64,000 bases of DNA, taken from the NCBI RefSeq assembly GCF_020740795.1, contig NC_067296.1, positions 2,519,001 through 2,583,000 of the forward strand, in the 5' to 3' direction. This document shows positions 1 through 13,889 of the stretch, piece after piece. Position 1 is the first letter of the stretch. The number at the start of each line of letters is the position of its first letter. This DNA is from Apus apus (lineage: Eukaryota; Chordata; Aves; Apodiformes; Apodidae). A model generated the notes under the pieces. The model did not search any database, was not told the DNA's origin, and was given only the letters and a program-made list of their open reading frames with translations. The position numbers were made by a program, and so were the translations under genes.

Positions 1-3000
1 ACAACTTCCTACAAGTGCCAAAAAGTCTGAATGGAGGACCACAACTGTCCCTCACCCCACAGCCTGCTGTGGCTTTACTACTGCAGCCCTTGCAGTGCTG
101 CACACATTAACACCCCTCTTGTCACCCCATCCATCTACCTCAGGTAGCCAAGACCCACTGATCATGGCAGAACCCACGCTGGCTCTCTTTGGAGAGCATG
201 TCTCATCCACTTAGGTGCTAAGTACACCAACTGCTGCCCAGCTAATAGTCACTCCTGATTAATGACACACATAGAAGCCCTGCCAAGATGACAATTCTTA
301 AAAACACTCCTCACGTCACTCTACAAATCATTCTTCCCCTTTGTCCCAAGCCCAACCAGCATGTGGAAAGCTCACCACCATCTTATGGAGCTGGAAGCAG
401 AGGAACAACACACGTAGGGATAGGTTTTAGAGGTGTTTAGAAGCCTGATGATGATGGGCACCTACACATCTTCAGCAGCAGGGCCACTGGTGTGGTGCTG
501 GAGCAGGACAAGCCAGCAGCTTCTCCAGGACCAACCATGAGGAGATGGGGGTGGGCAGGACAGCCCTTACAGCTCACTACTTCTTGGTCTCTTCAGGGAA
601 CAACCCCAGCAGAGATACATCAGCTGCAGTAATTGCCTCTGCTGTGCCTTCTTCTCTCTCCCATGGGCAGCAGAGACATTTTCCATGGATGACCTCTGGA
701 GGTTCAGTGATGCACAGGGACCACAGAGCAGAGGTGTTGGCTCAGCTGCTGATGCACTTGCTGTCAAAGCATCACAGCAAATACCTTCCAACTCACCATT
801 CTGAGGGTTACCTTAAATTAGTTACTAGTCACCTCCCTTAGCCTGCTCACCATCAACAAAGACTCCATTAACCACGAAGCACAACCACCAAAACTGCAAG
901 GCCAGGAAATGCAGAGCCCACCCCACAAGCAAAAAAAAAAACAACCCAGCAAAACTCAAGTTTGTTTAAACTGGTATTTTTCTCCCTGGGTCACAGCAAA
1001 GCCTGTGACACAGGGCCTATAAATTCCCTCTAATGATGCAGCAGGGGCAGAGACCCATCTGTGCTTGGGCACAGGTGAGACTTTTCGCTATCGTGTAAGT
1101 GCAGGCTGCCTTCCAATTACATTCATCAGCCCATTAGGCAAATTACATTTGCATATGAGAGGATAACTAGGAAGTCAAGAAATAGGCCCTGAAGTAAAAC
1201 ACGTTTTATAACCTGCATGTCCCTGGGAAGATGTGGGCAGGAAGTTTGCTGTTCAGCCCAGGGCTGCGTTTGATGTTTGTGTTCTCCAGGTTCCTGCTCT
1301 TAGAGGTGGCATGTTTGAGAGGACAATCTCTTCACCATGCAGTACTGAAGCCAGACAAAGACATCTGCATCCCCTGCATCCCCACCTCCCTAAAAATATG
1401 CCCCCTTCTGCAGGGCTTTGCATCATGGGTGAGTTCTGCCTTGCAGTAACCCTTGGTACTAGATTATAACATTACTGGCCCTGGAGTTTATAAAGCTGAT
1501 TCCACCTGGGTTTCAATAAATGTATCACCAAAATATATAATTCTTTCCAGCACCCTAAGAAGGTGCACTGGCACATGCTGCCCAGTGTTATGGGATCACA
1601 CTCGTGTCCCATGTCACCCAGGACATTCGTGTGGACTTAACAGTTCTGCTCAGGTGATCACGAAGAACTGATCTGCCTGCACATACCTTTTTTTTTTTTT
1701 CCCCTGGTGAGTGTATGCAAAACAGAGACAACCCAGCTCATCGCCCAGAATCCAGATGGCACTTGCAAACCTTGTCTGTGTATCAAATGTTGTTTCTTAG
1801 ATCAAGTGTCCCTGGTTGACAACACAGAACTTCACGACGCTATCTTTAGAGAGGCTGCTCTGCAAAGAAACACCCTTTGAGCAAACGTTACAGGGAACAT
1901 GCTAATGTGGCAGGGTGCTTTCAGTGGTCTCAAAAGTAGCTGTTTCTGGGAGCTCAGAGACCCCAGAACAAGCTGAGCCTGGCTGAAGGTGAAGGGTTAT
2001 GCAGCTAACACCAAGCACCTACAGAAAAGATGTGTCAACAAGTTAAGACTGCAGAGAGAGGTTAACGTGCACCACGGGAGAGATGCAGGATGAGCTCACA
2101 GCAAAAATCCACTCACAAGAATCATGCTTAACCAAAAACCCTACTACATGAAAACAGCCAAATTTGAGACTTTTTCATTTCTGAATTTCTCCTACAGGTT
2201 TAGAGATTCTTACCCTGCTTTTCCTGTTCATCTAAATGGAAGGGTCTGATAATAAACCAATGGTTTTCTTCCTCAAAGGCTCATTTCCTCCTCCAGATTT
2301 CATGTAAAGATAAAAGCAGCACAGGCCAAGTGATGCTGGCTTTACAAACAGCCCATTAATAAAGAACAAATCCCTACAAAACTTTCAGTTTCACGCATTC
2401 CTGAGGTGGTGATGTTACCCTCAACCAAAAAAAATTAGTAGTAGTTGTTAAAAATAACATCACCACCCCAGAAACCCCACCACCCTGAGTTGTTTTCCGT
2501 GTTCCTCGGCTCCAAGACGACGACTCATTACCTGCATGGGAAAAAGCATGAACACCCCCTGCTCTGTAGACACTCCCACGAAGCAGCAAAATGGCTTTAC
2601 AAATGCCAGGAGAAGACAAAGAAGGCTGCAGAAACAGAAAAGGTGGTGACACAGCTCACCCCCAGGACCAGAAGGTGACACCAACAGCAGTGAGGTGGCT
2701 GAAATAACCCCTCACGCCCGCTGCTGAAAAGAACATTTCTGAACAGTGACATCAGGTAAAGCAGCTTCTTTTGAAGAAAGAAAGTGATCCAGGAGGTAGC
2801 TCCTTCCATATTGCAGGCGCTCACAGTAAACACCATATGGCCTGTTAATTTAATTAGGGAGAAGAAACCCCCGAAGTTTGAGATTTGACTTTGAAACATT
2901 TAAAACAAGTATGAGGAAAATTGCACAAGATACTGTTAGGTTGTTTGGGTAGCTTCAGCCATCCTTCTGACCTGACTGAGCTGGTGGGTCTCCCCACACC

Positions 3001-4924
3001 ACCCAGCACCTCTAAGGGACTGATTTTTATGTGGTGGTTTGTGTTGTTGTTTTTTTTTTTTTTAGAAGTCCACTACCAGATGTGCACAACCTACACCATT
3101 ACACCTGGACAGCTGCTCCTCAGGAAGATCTGGGTAGTCCACACCAAGCAGCCAACCAGGATGGGTCTTATCAGGAAGGAGGTACATGCAGTAAATATCC
3201 CAAGCACTTCAGCTAAACCCATCTTCTCAGATACCAACCAGAACTTCCATGTTAAATCCTTCTCACAAACTACACCGGCAGGTCCCACCTGTCAAGGCAG
3301 GATGGACCTCAAGGTGGAGGTCAATCTGACAAAGGCCAAAGAATCAATGTTGAGACACAAAGGCCAAGCCCCAGCTCTAAGTCTTGAGGTCAACCAACCA
3401 AACCCCAGCCATTCCCAAAGACTTGGGAATCTGAGCAAGGACTCACTGCAGCATCCAGACTAGCAAGAGGGACTCTTTGCCCTGAGGCTGTTATTGGAAT
3501 AAAAATTAATTCTCCATTTTTAAAGTCTTCCATGTCTTACTCTGAGGACAGAGGAGCACATCTAGGATCTTTTATAGCTAGAGGTTTGCAGATACCTGTA
3601 CCCCAACAGGACACTGCAGCACCCCTGCCAGGTCTCAGCATGAGCTGCCCAGTGCATCACCAGCAGGGAACAAGACATGGAAATGGCTGCTGGGGCACCA
3701 CCAAGAATGCAAAGACACAAAACCTACTAATTATCTACAAAACAGCTCACAAGCTGTAACAGCTGAGGCTTGTGGAGCTTTGCTGGGCTTTGTCTCCAAG
3801 CAGCCTGTTGAGGCCCAGGCAGCAGCATGCAACACCTCAGCCATGGTGCTTTGAGGACCATCATCCCCCAGCAAGATGCTCTGTCAGGAGCCACCAGCAC
3901 AAACCTTGAGGAGCCACCAGCACAAACCTTGTTAGCTGCAACAGAAATAAACACCTTTTGGGAGGCCCAATGTCATAAGAGAAACTTATGGCTTCTCCAC
4001 AGAGGTATATAATCCAACTGACTGACCTCCAGACTCAGAGAGAGCTTTGTCACCCAAATTGTTTGGATAGAAGCACAGAGGAAAGCTAAGACTGATGGCT
4101 CCACTGCAGAGATGAGCTGCCACTCTTCCATTCCTGCCTGACACAAAGCAGGTCAGGACTGCATGGGCTGGTCCACTTGTGACAGGACATGACCCACCTA
4201 TACTCCTCACTCAAGATGCTCTGTGTCTCTGCAGGAACAAGTTCATTTTCAAGTCGTAGGTAGGGCAGTAAAAGATGCCCCAGTCTCCCTCCTGTCACTA
4301 ACTGCAGCACATCTCACCTCGAGGCAAACCCAGGCTGCTCCATGCCAGCAGAAAACCCAGAAGAGATTTTGGGGGTTTGATGCAACCTGCTGCCCTGTGG
4401 CTGAATCATACCAGGCATAAAAAAATAAAAATCCAATTGTTCCTAGAATTCTGCAATGCCTGTTGGCCTGTAGTTCCTCTGGCTCCTCTCAACAGTTGAC
4501 TACACTGCAAATTAACAGTCAACTTGCTCAATTATTTGTTTCCTTTTGTATCCAGACTTAGGTTGCAACCCTGTGTCTGTTTAATAGGTGTGCCACAGCA
4601 GTATGCCAGAGACCTGAGTTTCCCATTGTCTAGTAAAAAAACAACCACATAACCTAACATCTAAAGGCCAGCAGACTTCTTCCTGCTAGCAAGAAAACCT
4701 CCTCTCAGGACACTGCAAAGATTTAATTTACTACCAATTGCCCTCTGGTTATTTTACATTTATGGGGTGGGGGCTGAAGAAAGGAAGAAAGCAGGAGAGG
4801 GTGTAATTAGCTTTGCTTGTAAAATGTTCATCCCAGTTGTAACAGCAACTGGAGCCTACTGGGGGCTTAACAGATTTCAGGGTTTTGTTCCTTGTGAGTG
4901 CTGAAGCGTCTGTGTGGGGTGGAA
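1..4924. other. Non-coding stretch, nothing assigned
   Basis: Unique intronic-type DNA with T runs near 1687-1700 and 3047-3063 and the 23-bp duplication listed separately. A 180-codon frame at 2921-3463 spans one of the T runs and matches nothing known. No exon, RNA gene or transposon was recognised. Confidence 0.6.
3886..3931. repeat. Perfect 23-bp tandem duplication
   Basis: Two identical adjacent copies of a 23-base unit containing aggagccaccagcacaaacc are present at 3886-3908 and 3909-3931. The identity suggests a recent event; it could be polymorphic in the species. Confidence 0.97.
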
Positions 4925-4980
4925 TTAAAAAAAAAAAAAAAAGGGAAAAAATATATTAAAAAGAAAAAAAAAATCAATAA
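4925..4980. repeat. A-rich low-complexity tract
   Basis: Runs of A separated by short GGG and TATATT interruptions; no transposon body was recognised. Confidence 0.85.
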
Positions 4981-4984
4981 GTGG

Positions 4985-5420
4985 ATCCTACTTCTTGCCA
5001 CAGCCCCATATGGAAGTAATCAAGCACAAGGGTGGCAGCTGGGGCCAATAACAGTCACCTGCAGTTGAGGGACATGGGGGTTTCGGATGGGTTTTTAATG
5101 CTAATTTCCTGGAGAAACAATGAGGGAGAGGGAGCCGAGGGCGGATGAATAGGGACCAGAGGGAACAATGGCTGCACCTGGTGCCGGGAGCAGCGGCAGA
5201 GCCGGCACGCGGCAACCGCGCACCGCACATCTGTTCCCGCACAATAACCCGCTCCCCCCGGCGCCCCGCCAGCATCCTAAGTGAGCCTGGGTCTTTAAAC
5301 ATGCACAGCTTGCCATGGAGCAACAGGTTGGAGCAGTTTCGGGGCTGCAGCGTGGTCCTGCTGCTTCTCCCCTCCTTTGGGGTGACGGTTATCGATGCTT
5401 CGGGGCGCTCCTTGGGTTGG
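4985..5420. promoter_or_regulatory. CpG-rich intronic patch, possible alternative promoter
   Basis: CpG dinucleotides cluster at about 5130-5275 in a neighbourhood that otherwise has few. It is flanked by non-repetitive sequence with motifs such as ccatatgg and aacaatg. No coding similarity was recognised on either strand. An internal promoter or enhancer of CBFA2T2 is one explanation; the gene is known to use several 5' ends in mammals, but no exon can be assigned here. Confidence 0.3.
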
Positions 5421-8400
5421 TTTTGGGTTGGCTTGGTTTGTTTTGGAGATGCCTTTGAAAGGGATGGCCATGCAGCATCCTGCCATCAGGTTGTGGAGTC
5501 CTGTTGCTAGAAAGAAAACCAACTCTTGGCTTTGTAGTTTCCATAGGACTGGAGAGTAACCAAGGCTTCTTCTAAGTGGTCTTCTGGCCACCTGCAACTC
5601 TCCTCCTTCAACAGCACGAGTCCTACAGCCAGGAGCGCGCCAAGGAAATTCAATACACATTATTCTAAAACATGAAGCTTGGCTTATAAAAAAATGCCAC
5701 TGCCCAGCCCAATAAAAGGCATGATAGTTACACTTTAAAATGCTTTGAAACCTCTGAAATTGCTATTGTCCTTCTGGACGTAAGCTGCTGACACACAAAG
5801 CAGCTCTGAGGTCAAGGTCTTGCCTCAGAAAATTGCTTGCAGACCCAGGAGCTGAACACAAGCCTCTTGGTGTGACACTTTAACTGCGGGATCATCGCTC
5901 ACCAGTTCTTCCCAGCTCCTGCTCTTATTGTAAACAAAGGGTTTTCCAACTGTTCCCTGAACACTGCATGAATTAAGAGAGTCTCCATCATAAAAATAAA
6001 GGTTGAACAGGCTCCCAGAGACCTGCAGTGATGCTGCCCCCAGGGACTGCTCTGGAGTGTCTGCCGAAACACATTTCATACCTTGCTTCTAACAAGCAAT
6101 GGGATATGGAATCAGTCACTGGCTGCTAGGATAAAGGCAAGCTTACAATCTAGCCCAGAACAAGTATAGATAAGCCAGCTCTTATTATGGGGAAAAACCC
6201 AGTAGGCAACAGATTACAACCATCTCCTGTTCAAAGAACTAGCCAGCATTGCCTTAAATCTGCTACATAAGCCCAAGTCCTTAAATGACTTCATTCAGCT
6301 ACCCAGCTATACTATAAACATCGTACATGCATGTCAAACAAATCTTGTTTTTTGTCCAAACCCTAAAAAAAAAACAGAGCTGGAAAAAAACACAAGGCCA
6401 CCTGGCTCACCCATCCTGGCACGTAACCGTGGGAGTGTGCTGCCTCCTGCAAAATGGTTACTGCATTTATGGGGCAGCTCGGGGACCAAAGAGCTGCTTG
6501 CCTTGAAAACTCAGCTCCTGAAGTCAAACCACGCTGCTTCCCTCTTCCTACCATCCTCCAGTGATAACCTCGAGAGGCCAAAAATCCACCGTGAGCCATG
6601 CATGACAAAGCCCTGTAAAGCAGCAGTAAAATAATTTGGGATTCGCACTGGGTCTGACAGACAAGGCAGGATTAAGAAGTGAAACCCTGCTCTCCTGGGG
6701 ACACTGGTCCTGTTAAGACTAAGAGGAATAAAACAGAAGAAAAAAACCCAAAACAAAAGATCCTGACCCTCAGTTCACTTGAGAAAAGCTCCCTTCCCTT
6801 TTGGCTTCGGCGGGTTTAAACAAGCCTCTGCAAAAACCAGCAGATGCAACTTGCAAAAATAGCAGCATCTTGGAAGTAAGCAGGGGCTGTGGCTCCAGTC
6901 CCTGGGCAGAGCAGAACCCAACTTGGCAGCACTGGTTTGGCCTTTTCACTATGCAATGGAGTTCCTGCTCTTTTCCTCAGGGCATTCCCTGTGTAATAGA
7001 CTTCTCAGATGAACAATTTATCTTCCTTACCTTTAGCAATTCAGATCCTTCCTCAGACCCTTCAAATCCTTCACTTGGCTCACTGCACTTCCCTGTTGGC
7101 AATATTTGCTCAAACTGCCTTTCCTTTACTCCTCTTACCTTCTTCCACTGGGGGTCTCCTATTTTTGCATTATTTGCAGCTTTCCCTAGCTGGAGGATGT
7201 GCTGGGTAGGGGTACCTGGCTGGAGTCACTTAGATGAAACCTAAAATCAGACTAAACATCTTCTCCATATTAACAGTAAAAATCACATAACCCAGCAGAC
7301 AATTCCAAAAAAGTTTTCCCTTGGATGTGCTACCCCATTTCTACAAAACCATTATGACTTGCCACTGAGTTTCAAGTCACTCTCTTCTCCCAGACACAAG
7401 CACCTCTCTCACCTAAGCACTCAGCTCCAGGCACCCCAGATACTTTCTAAAAATAGAGGAACCTGAGAAGACAAGAAGTTTGCCACAGGGCTCAAGCAAG
7501 ACACTGGCAAATTAGTTTTTTAACAGCCAAATCATGCCGCCCTGATGCCAGCAAAACTTCTGTTTGCTTTATCAGAGCAGATGCTCCAGTGCTGCTGTCA
7601 CAAATTTGGGAAGTCTTCAGGAGAGCCACAGCAGAGGAACAGGGCTCTTTGCTTTTAGATATTGTCACACTCTGTACAGCTTTGCCGGACATGTTTTGGT
7701 TTTCATTCCTCCTTTGTGCTGCTGCACTCTGAGACGTTGAAGTCACAGAGCATGAGGCAACACATGATCCTCCTGCCCCCTCTCCGGGGACAGTGAGGGA
7801 TGCACAGGAGGTTTTGGTGTGTCTATAGAAACACACAATATATGTATTTTTAAAAGCCTATACCCAAATGCTTGTGAAGTGCAAGAAAAACCTTCAGGTG
7901 AGATGTGCAGTGGCCAAACCAGACAAGCCTGGAACTGCAGCCCATGCAGCAGCACAGCACCCAGCCAGGGCACCCAGCCAGGCTGCACCGCGCTCTCCCT
8001 GGGGAAACCCTGTCATTTGGCACGCTCAGAACTAACCCGGACAAAGGCAAGTGCCCCAGAGGGAATCACCCTGCACCAGCAGCCTAGCAAATATTCCTCT
8101 CTCTTTTCCCAGCTGGATACCGAGAAGTCCTCAGCCGCATTTTAGCTCCCCAAACTTTGAGTGCTGATTTTTGGTGCATCTCCCGTGGCTGGGCCGGGTT
8201 TTGCCGGCACACAAAATGGACTGGGAGTACAGCCCTGCAGGAGCCAAGTGATGCAGGGGGGGGAAGGAAAAGCTGGTAGTATTTTGCAGAGCTGACACCC
8301 AGGGAAGCTGCTCAGCAAACATGCAACAGAGGGACCTTTACAACCAGCTGCTTGGGAGGGTTGGAGGAGCAATTTCAACTGCTGAACATTCCCAAAAAAC

Positions 8401-8899
8401 AGGAGGGGGAAGGGGGGGGGGGAGCGCAGGTTTAAAACACACATGGAAAATAGGGAGGTTACAATGGAATAAAAGAAAACCCAGCAGTCTGCAGCCTGAC
8501 AGAGAAAATATATAGAGCAGGGAGGTCTGTTCTGGTATCACAAAATTGATCCGAGAGATTTAGATGCTGGTAGCATCAGTTGCTGCTGGAGGAGTGCAAA
8601 GACAAAAAGGCAGCAGCCTCTGCCACAATGCAGAGCAGCACTGAAAACACAGAGAAAATTAAGGAAATTTGGGAATGGTAGAAGAAATCTGCCCCTGCAG
8701 ACTTACCCCCCCACACACCTTCAATACCAACGTGCAGCAATGAGAGTAAGGCAAGGCACAGAGGAAAAGACATTCTGCTAAAATACACAAAAAACCTTCC
8801 TGCTTTTCTATTTCCCCAAAAAAAACGCTGAATCCCAGCCTCCTGCTCAGGGGAGGGGTGGGTGGAGGGTAATAAAAATAAGAAAAAACCCCTAATAAA
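5421..8899. other. Non-coding stretch, nothing assigned
   Basis: Unique DNA with short A runs near 6365 and 6740 and a G run near 8410-8422. Short frames on both strands have no recognisable product. Confidence 0.6.
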
Positions 8900-9960
8900 C
8901 CATTCCATAGCAACACAGAGAGAGCTCCAACGCAGCTCTCCTCAGAGAGAGTTTAGTATTTTTTCAGCTGCAGAATCCAGGCACGCAGCCGGCTCCTCTA
9001 TTGAAGTTTTCCCCCAGCAGAGCCACTGCGGTCGGCCAGAGGCAAGGCTGGCTGGGAAGCCCTGTGCTCTGCACTGCTCCCACCCTCTCCCTCTACCTGT
9101 GCTCAGGGTTGAGGTTCTCCCCAAACCACTGCTGAAACCCACCTCGCTCTTCAAACCTGCCCAGAGGCTGAGCATCCCCCCTCCCTCCCCGAGCACCCCC
9201 CACCACCCCCAGACACGCTGCACCCCGACCCGTTTAAAAATAGACCCATCTACTGCTCACCCTAAAGAGCAAGGTTGCGAGGATCCAGCTGCTGTTGAAC
9301 ACACCTCGGTGCTTTGAAATATAAATAAAAGGGCTCTTCTTCCTCCTCTGCTCGTGATCTTCGAGCGCAGCCGGAGCCCAGCCTGCCTTCTCCTTTCATT
9401 AGCTGGACATGTGTCAGGTCCCGCACATCTGCGATTTCTCACTGCCTGGAGCCGCCTGTCCAATTCCAGGGAAACACAGATGGATCCCAGATGGGAAGGT
9501 CCTGCCAAACAGACCAGCTCTCCACCTTGCCAGAATACCCAGCTTTAGAGGCACACACCCTGGGCTCCCTGCCTGCTCCCTGCCTGCGCCGCGCTGCTGC
9601 CAGGCTGCTCGCCAGCTGATGTCACCAAGCACACACCTACCAGCGCCTCGCAGCCGGGCTGACATTAACTTGTTAAATACAGCTAATTTGTTTATGGCCG
9701 GCAATAACAGCGAGACGGCGGCGGGAGGAAGGGAGGGCTTCACTGACACGGGCACTGAGGGTCGTTCCCACCGGAGAGACCCTCCCCAGATCAGCTCTGC
9801 CTTACGCAGCGCCGGGTGTGAACCAGCCTTCATCTTAGCCCTGGGTTTTGAAATCTGGGTAAGCTGTCGGGTAAAACAGCAAATTCATTTTCTGAAGGTT
9901 TCCCCACGCACGTAAATCTTCCCTGTAAACTTCCCTCCAAGCCCCAGCGCCAAGAGTTTG
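8900..9960. promoter_or_regulatory. GC-shifted, repeat-free intronic block, possible enhancer
   Basis: This kilobase is free of recognised repeats and contains moderately CpG-rich DNA (9340-9800) with an embedded AT-rich segment at 9660-9710 (ttaacttgttaaatacagct and following) that looks like homeodomain-type sites. Open frames of 140-168 codons on both strands overlap each other and match nothing I know. A cis-regulatory element is inferred from composition only. Confidence 0.3.
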
Positions 9961-11486
9961 CAGCACTGGAAAGCTGGCATGTGTTAGCAATTAGAAGCAA
10001 CAACAAGATAACAAGATACTGATGTTGCAAGGGTACCAAAGCAGGACTGGAAAATTCAAAGGAAGAGCAATTAAATGTGTAACATATTACTTGGATCGAA
10101 GAGGAAGTGTTAAAGGAAAATGTAAATCCGAAATGTTTTATACTAGGAGTAAACTCCAGCAGGGATCTCACAGCAGCAAGCGAGGCTGGGAATAGGAACC
10201 CACTGGACACAACTAAATTTGACCATTTCCCCCCCTCAATGGGCAGATGTGGCAGCTCTGCCACCTACAAACCTCCCGGTGATTTTGAACAGCCGCTCCC
10301 CAATGTGCGGCGCCAACAGCAGATATTAACTGGAGGTCCCTGACTAATCCCATCAGCCCAGCACCATTCACTGCAAGCTGGGCGCTGGGGAGCAGGGATT
10401 TACACAGCAGCATTCCCCACCAGTGGCCCCAGAGAAGATGCAGCCACCCCTCCAGTTACTGCCCAAACCACCCTCCTCCAGGCCAGCCCATAAAACCACC
10501 CGAGCAGCAGAAGCAACACTTGCATTTGCTTGCAGACCACGCACAGGCACATGCTGAGATCTCAGGAAGGATTCACCCCTCCAGCCTGTATTTCCCCAAC
10601 CTGAGCAGTTCAGGTCTTGATAAAATCCTTTCCAAATCTTTGCAGGCAACACCACTTCTCCCTCCAGCTACTTGTTGGAGACCTACAGACCTACAGACCT
10701 TGCCAGGACAGCAGACTAGAAGCCTGCCATTGCCCAAGCTGAAGGATGCTGGTTTTTCATAAGCCCAGAAATCACACAAGCCAAATTCTCCAGTTGGTGT
10801 AAGCGTGACAGGATATTTATTCTCTTAGAGACAGCAAAATGCTTCTTTTAAGGAAACTTCCAACGCTTTGGTTGGCTACTGCTCACTGCCAAGCCATGTC
10901 CATAAACCTTCTAGACATACTGCCCCCAGCATCCCACCTAACCCCTCACCCCCTGCTTCTCTGCCTCCTACTCCTAATTAGTTTAAGGTACTTCTGCTTC
11001 CCTTTGGGGGGGAAGGCTGTAAAGGGATTTAAAAAAAAAAAAAGTGCTTTAAAGGAAGTATTAAAAAGCATCCTGTGATCAAGCACAGTATATATTCATG
11101 AAGACATGGGCCATGTCTTCCCGTGGAGAACAGGCCCTGCAGCACAGGCAGGATGCTGGATGGTAACTGGGAGGAGGGACTGGAGCAGGAGACTTTCAGC
11201 TGCTGCAGAGCCCATGAAGCTGCTGCAGGAGCCCATGAAGCTGCTGCAGCCTTGGCTGGGTGAGCACATCCCTCTGAGAAGGGCAGCCTGGCTGCAGGAA
11301 GGGAGGGGGCACAGGTTTACAGCTCCCCTCCCACTTCCAAACCTCAACTAAGAGCAGCACTTTCACATGCTTCAGTTAAAAAAAAACAACCAAAGAAGTG
11401 AGTCCTAACTAAGTACCAAGGCAGATACCTGGGGCACCCTGTAAAGTGGTGCTCAGGCAGCAAAGTGGGCTGGGAACGGGCAGGCA
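9961..11486. other. Non-coding stretch, nothing assigned beyond one short tandem repeat
   Basis: Apart from the tandem repeat at 11199 and an A run near 11030-11043, I see only unique sequence. Confidence 0.6.
11199..11249. repeat. 20/21-bp tandem repeat, about 2.5 copies
   Basis: The unit gctgctgcaggagcccatga plus a is present twice, one copy lacking a base, followed by a partial third copy. Confidence 0.9.
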
Positions 11487-11595
11487 GAATCATGGAATCA
11501 TCCTGGTTGGAAAAGACCTTGAAGACCACGAGTCCAGTAGTAAAGCTGCAGGCAGACCCACCAGTGCTCCTGGCACCCAGTGCTTAATGCACCCT
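11487..11595 (-). mobile_element. CR1 LINE 3' fragment, short and diverged
   Basis: Reading the minus strand, the end of the fragment has the CR1 terminal signature, seen on the plus strand as gaatcatggaatcatcctgg and ttggaaaagaccttgaagac. The following hundred bases resemble the CR1 3' UTR only loosely. Confidence 0.75.
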
Positions 11596-12788
11596 GGTCC
11601 CTGCTGGTACAGCTGCCAACAAGGAACGTCAAGAAAACATTTAATTTTAGAAAGTTTAGCTCACTGGGGCTTCTAAGACTTTTGATGAAGGTTGCGCAAA
11701 ATACTAAAGCTCTCGATGTTTCATAAGCTGAGATGGAAAAATCATCTCTGAGTTATACAGACAATGAGGGAGACAAAAAAAATCAAGCAGCTCCACGAGC
11801 ACCAGGATGAAAAAAAGTTATTTTCCTATGGACTTGTGTCTCAGGATTTGCTCCCTGGTGCCTCACACTGTGAGGTCCCCAACAGGAGCCCTCCCCAGCC
11901 AGGATCACCCCAACAGTGGTGGTTGTCATGTGGATTCTCTGATGTCTTGTAAGGAGCAAGCTCATATTGCAGCTTTGCTCCCAGTGGGGATGGTACCAGG
12001 CTGATGGATGCAGCCCCATGCTTAAGGCATTAAGTATTTAGCACCAGACACCACTGTTCCCTGTCCAGCCCTGTCCCAGCATCACCAAACCAGTTTGAAA
12101 CCAGCCAGTGAATTCAAAAGCTGACCTTGTTCTGAGCACAGGAGAAGGACGCTGGATGAACAGAAGATGCTCAACAGATGCAGCCTGGGTCAAATTCATG
12201 AGATAAAGCCCTCATGGAAGGTACAAGGGCTTGGGGTTTTTATTTGAAATAGGTACCTAGCACTAGATGTTCCTCCACCTTCTTTTCTAACAATATTTTA
12301 ACTTAAGGACCTCAGCAGCTTCTAAATGTTTCATTTCTCAGAAACAAAAGCTGTCCTCAGCTATGGCAACTGGGTTGAAACTACCATTTGTCATCCCATG
12401 GCCAAATTATTCCCTATTTTTACATCCTAAAGTAGTTTGACAAATCAAAAACTCAGGCCACTCCAGGTCTTTTAAGTACAGTTAGAATGACTTGACCTCA
12501 TACGCCTTGATGAAAACATGCACACTCTTTGCCATGGTGTCCACAGGCAAACTTCTACCAAAAAACCAACATCCTCAGGAAAGACATCCCCACTTCTGGT
12601 GAGAGGCAGGAAAATGCCTCACGACACGGCTTTGGAGTAAGGAAGTTGCATGTGTGGCTTTGGGTTCTCGAGGCATAAAAACTAAGGGTGGGGACACCTG
12701 GGTGCCCTAAGGAGAAGTCATTGCAAAGCGAAGTGTGCATGGATTGTATCTTAAACACAACCCGTGTGCCTAAGCTTGCCCAAACTGT

Positions 12789-12865
12789 GACCCATCCCAT
12801 AGTTCATCCAAATCACGACCCATCCCTGGGTTCATCCAAACCATGGCCCATCCCTAAGCTCACCA
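12789..12865. repeat. 28-bp tandem repeat, about 2.75 copies
   Basis: Copies at 12789-12816, 12817-12844 and 12845-12865 share gacccatccc and ttcatccaaa blocks with a few substitutions. Confidence 0.9.
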
Positions 12866-13889
12866 CTGGCAGAGGCAGGTCCACAGAGCTGCAAGCACAC
12901 ATGCCACTGCCAGCCGGTCTCTCCAGCAGCACCAACACAGCAGGTCCTACTGCAAAGCGAGCCAGGAGAAGGCATCTCACACACCATGTCCTGCTCAGCC
13001 ACCACCTCTGCTGACAGAGCAGGGGGAACAGAGGCAATGTACTAACAGAAGACACTGAGATATGTCATCTGCCAACCTTCAGCAGCACCTCCATGACACC
13101 AAGAGACCAGCCTGCTCCCTCAATATGCATTGAAATAGAGTTTGTAGCCCAGACACCACCACTCCAGTGGAAGGAAGGAGGACAGGCAGCACAGGGAGAA
13201 CTGTTTTCCCCAGCTCGCCACGATAATCTGCTTCTGCTTCCTTCTCCTGGGAATGTTCCATGGAAAGAATGATGCAAACAAAGTTTGAACACTAGAAGCT
13301 ATTGATACCTGCTGCTAAGTGTGGTTTCTGAGGAAAGTGAGGAAATCTGAAGAATTTTTCCAGTTTCCAGTGGAATTTTTATGCCTATCACAGCCATTGC
13401 CACAGCAAGCACAAGAGACCCAAAATACTTCTGATTTCTCTTCTGTTCCACCCATATTTCATGATGTGCTGCAGCTTTATTTTTTTGCCTGCTGTGTTCT
13501 TACCTCAGAAAGAAGCTTCACTTCTATTCACAGCAACCCTGGAAAGCCTTTGCCTTTTCAAACTGACCACTTTCCACCGCTCAGAAAAATAAATCCAAAT
13601 GTACCAAGGCAGCCAAAGCCGTTTATCAGGCTAAGTGGAAACTGTAAATTCATGCTAACTGGAATCTGATGGAAACCAATTGGGATCCTCCTCCAGGCTC
13701 AGGTCTGGCAGGAAAGTCAAACATTTTATTGCCTTCTTTATGCCTTACTTACAAGCCAGTGGAGCCAAGAAGGGACTGCTCCCTTTGAAGAGATGCTGGT
13801 GGGGTTGCTGGGGAGGTTCCATGACTTGAACTCAAGCTCAGCAGACAGAGGCACCCCCACCCAAAGCAGAGATTAGACCTTTCCATTCT

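Noticed and set aside
2921..3463. 180-codon plus-strand frame with a hydrophobic stretch
   Set aside because: The hydrophobic stretch is encoded by a T-run, the start lacks good context, and the rest matches nothing known.
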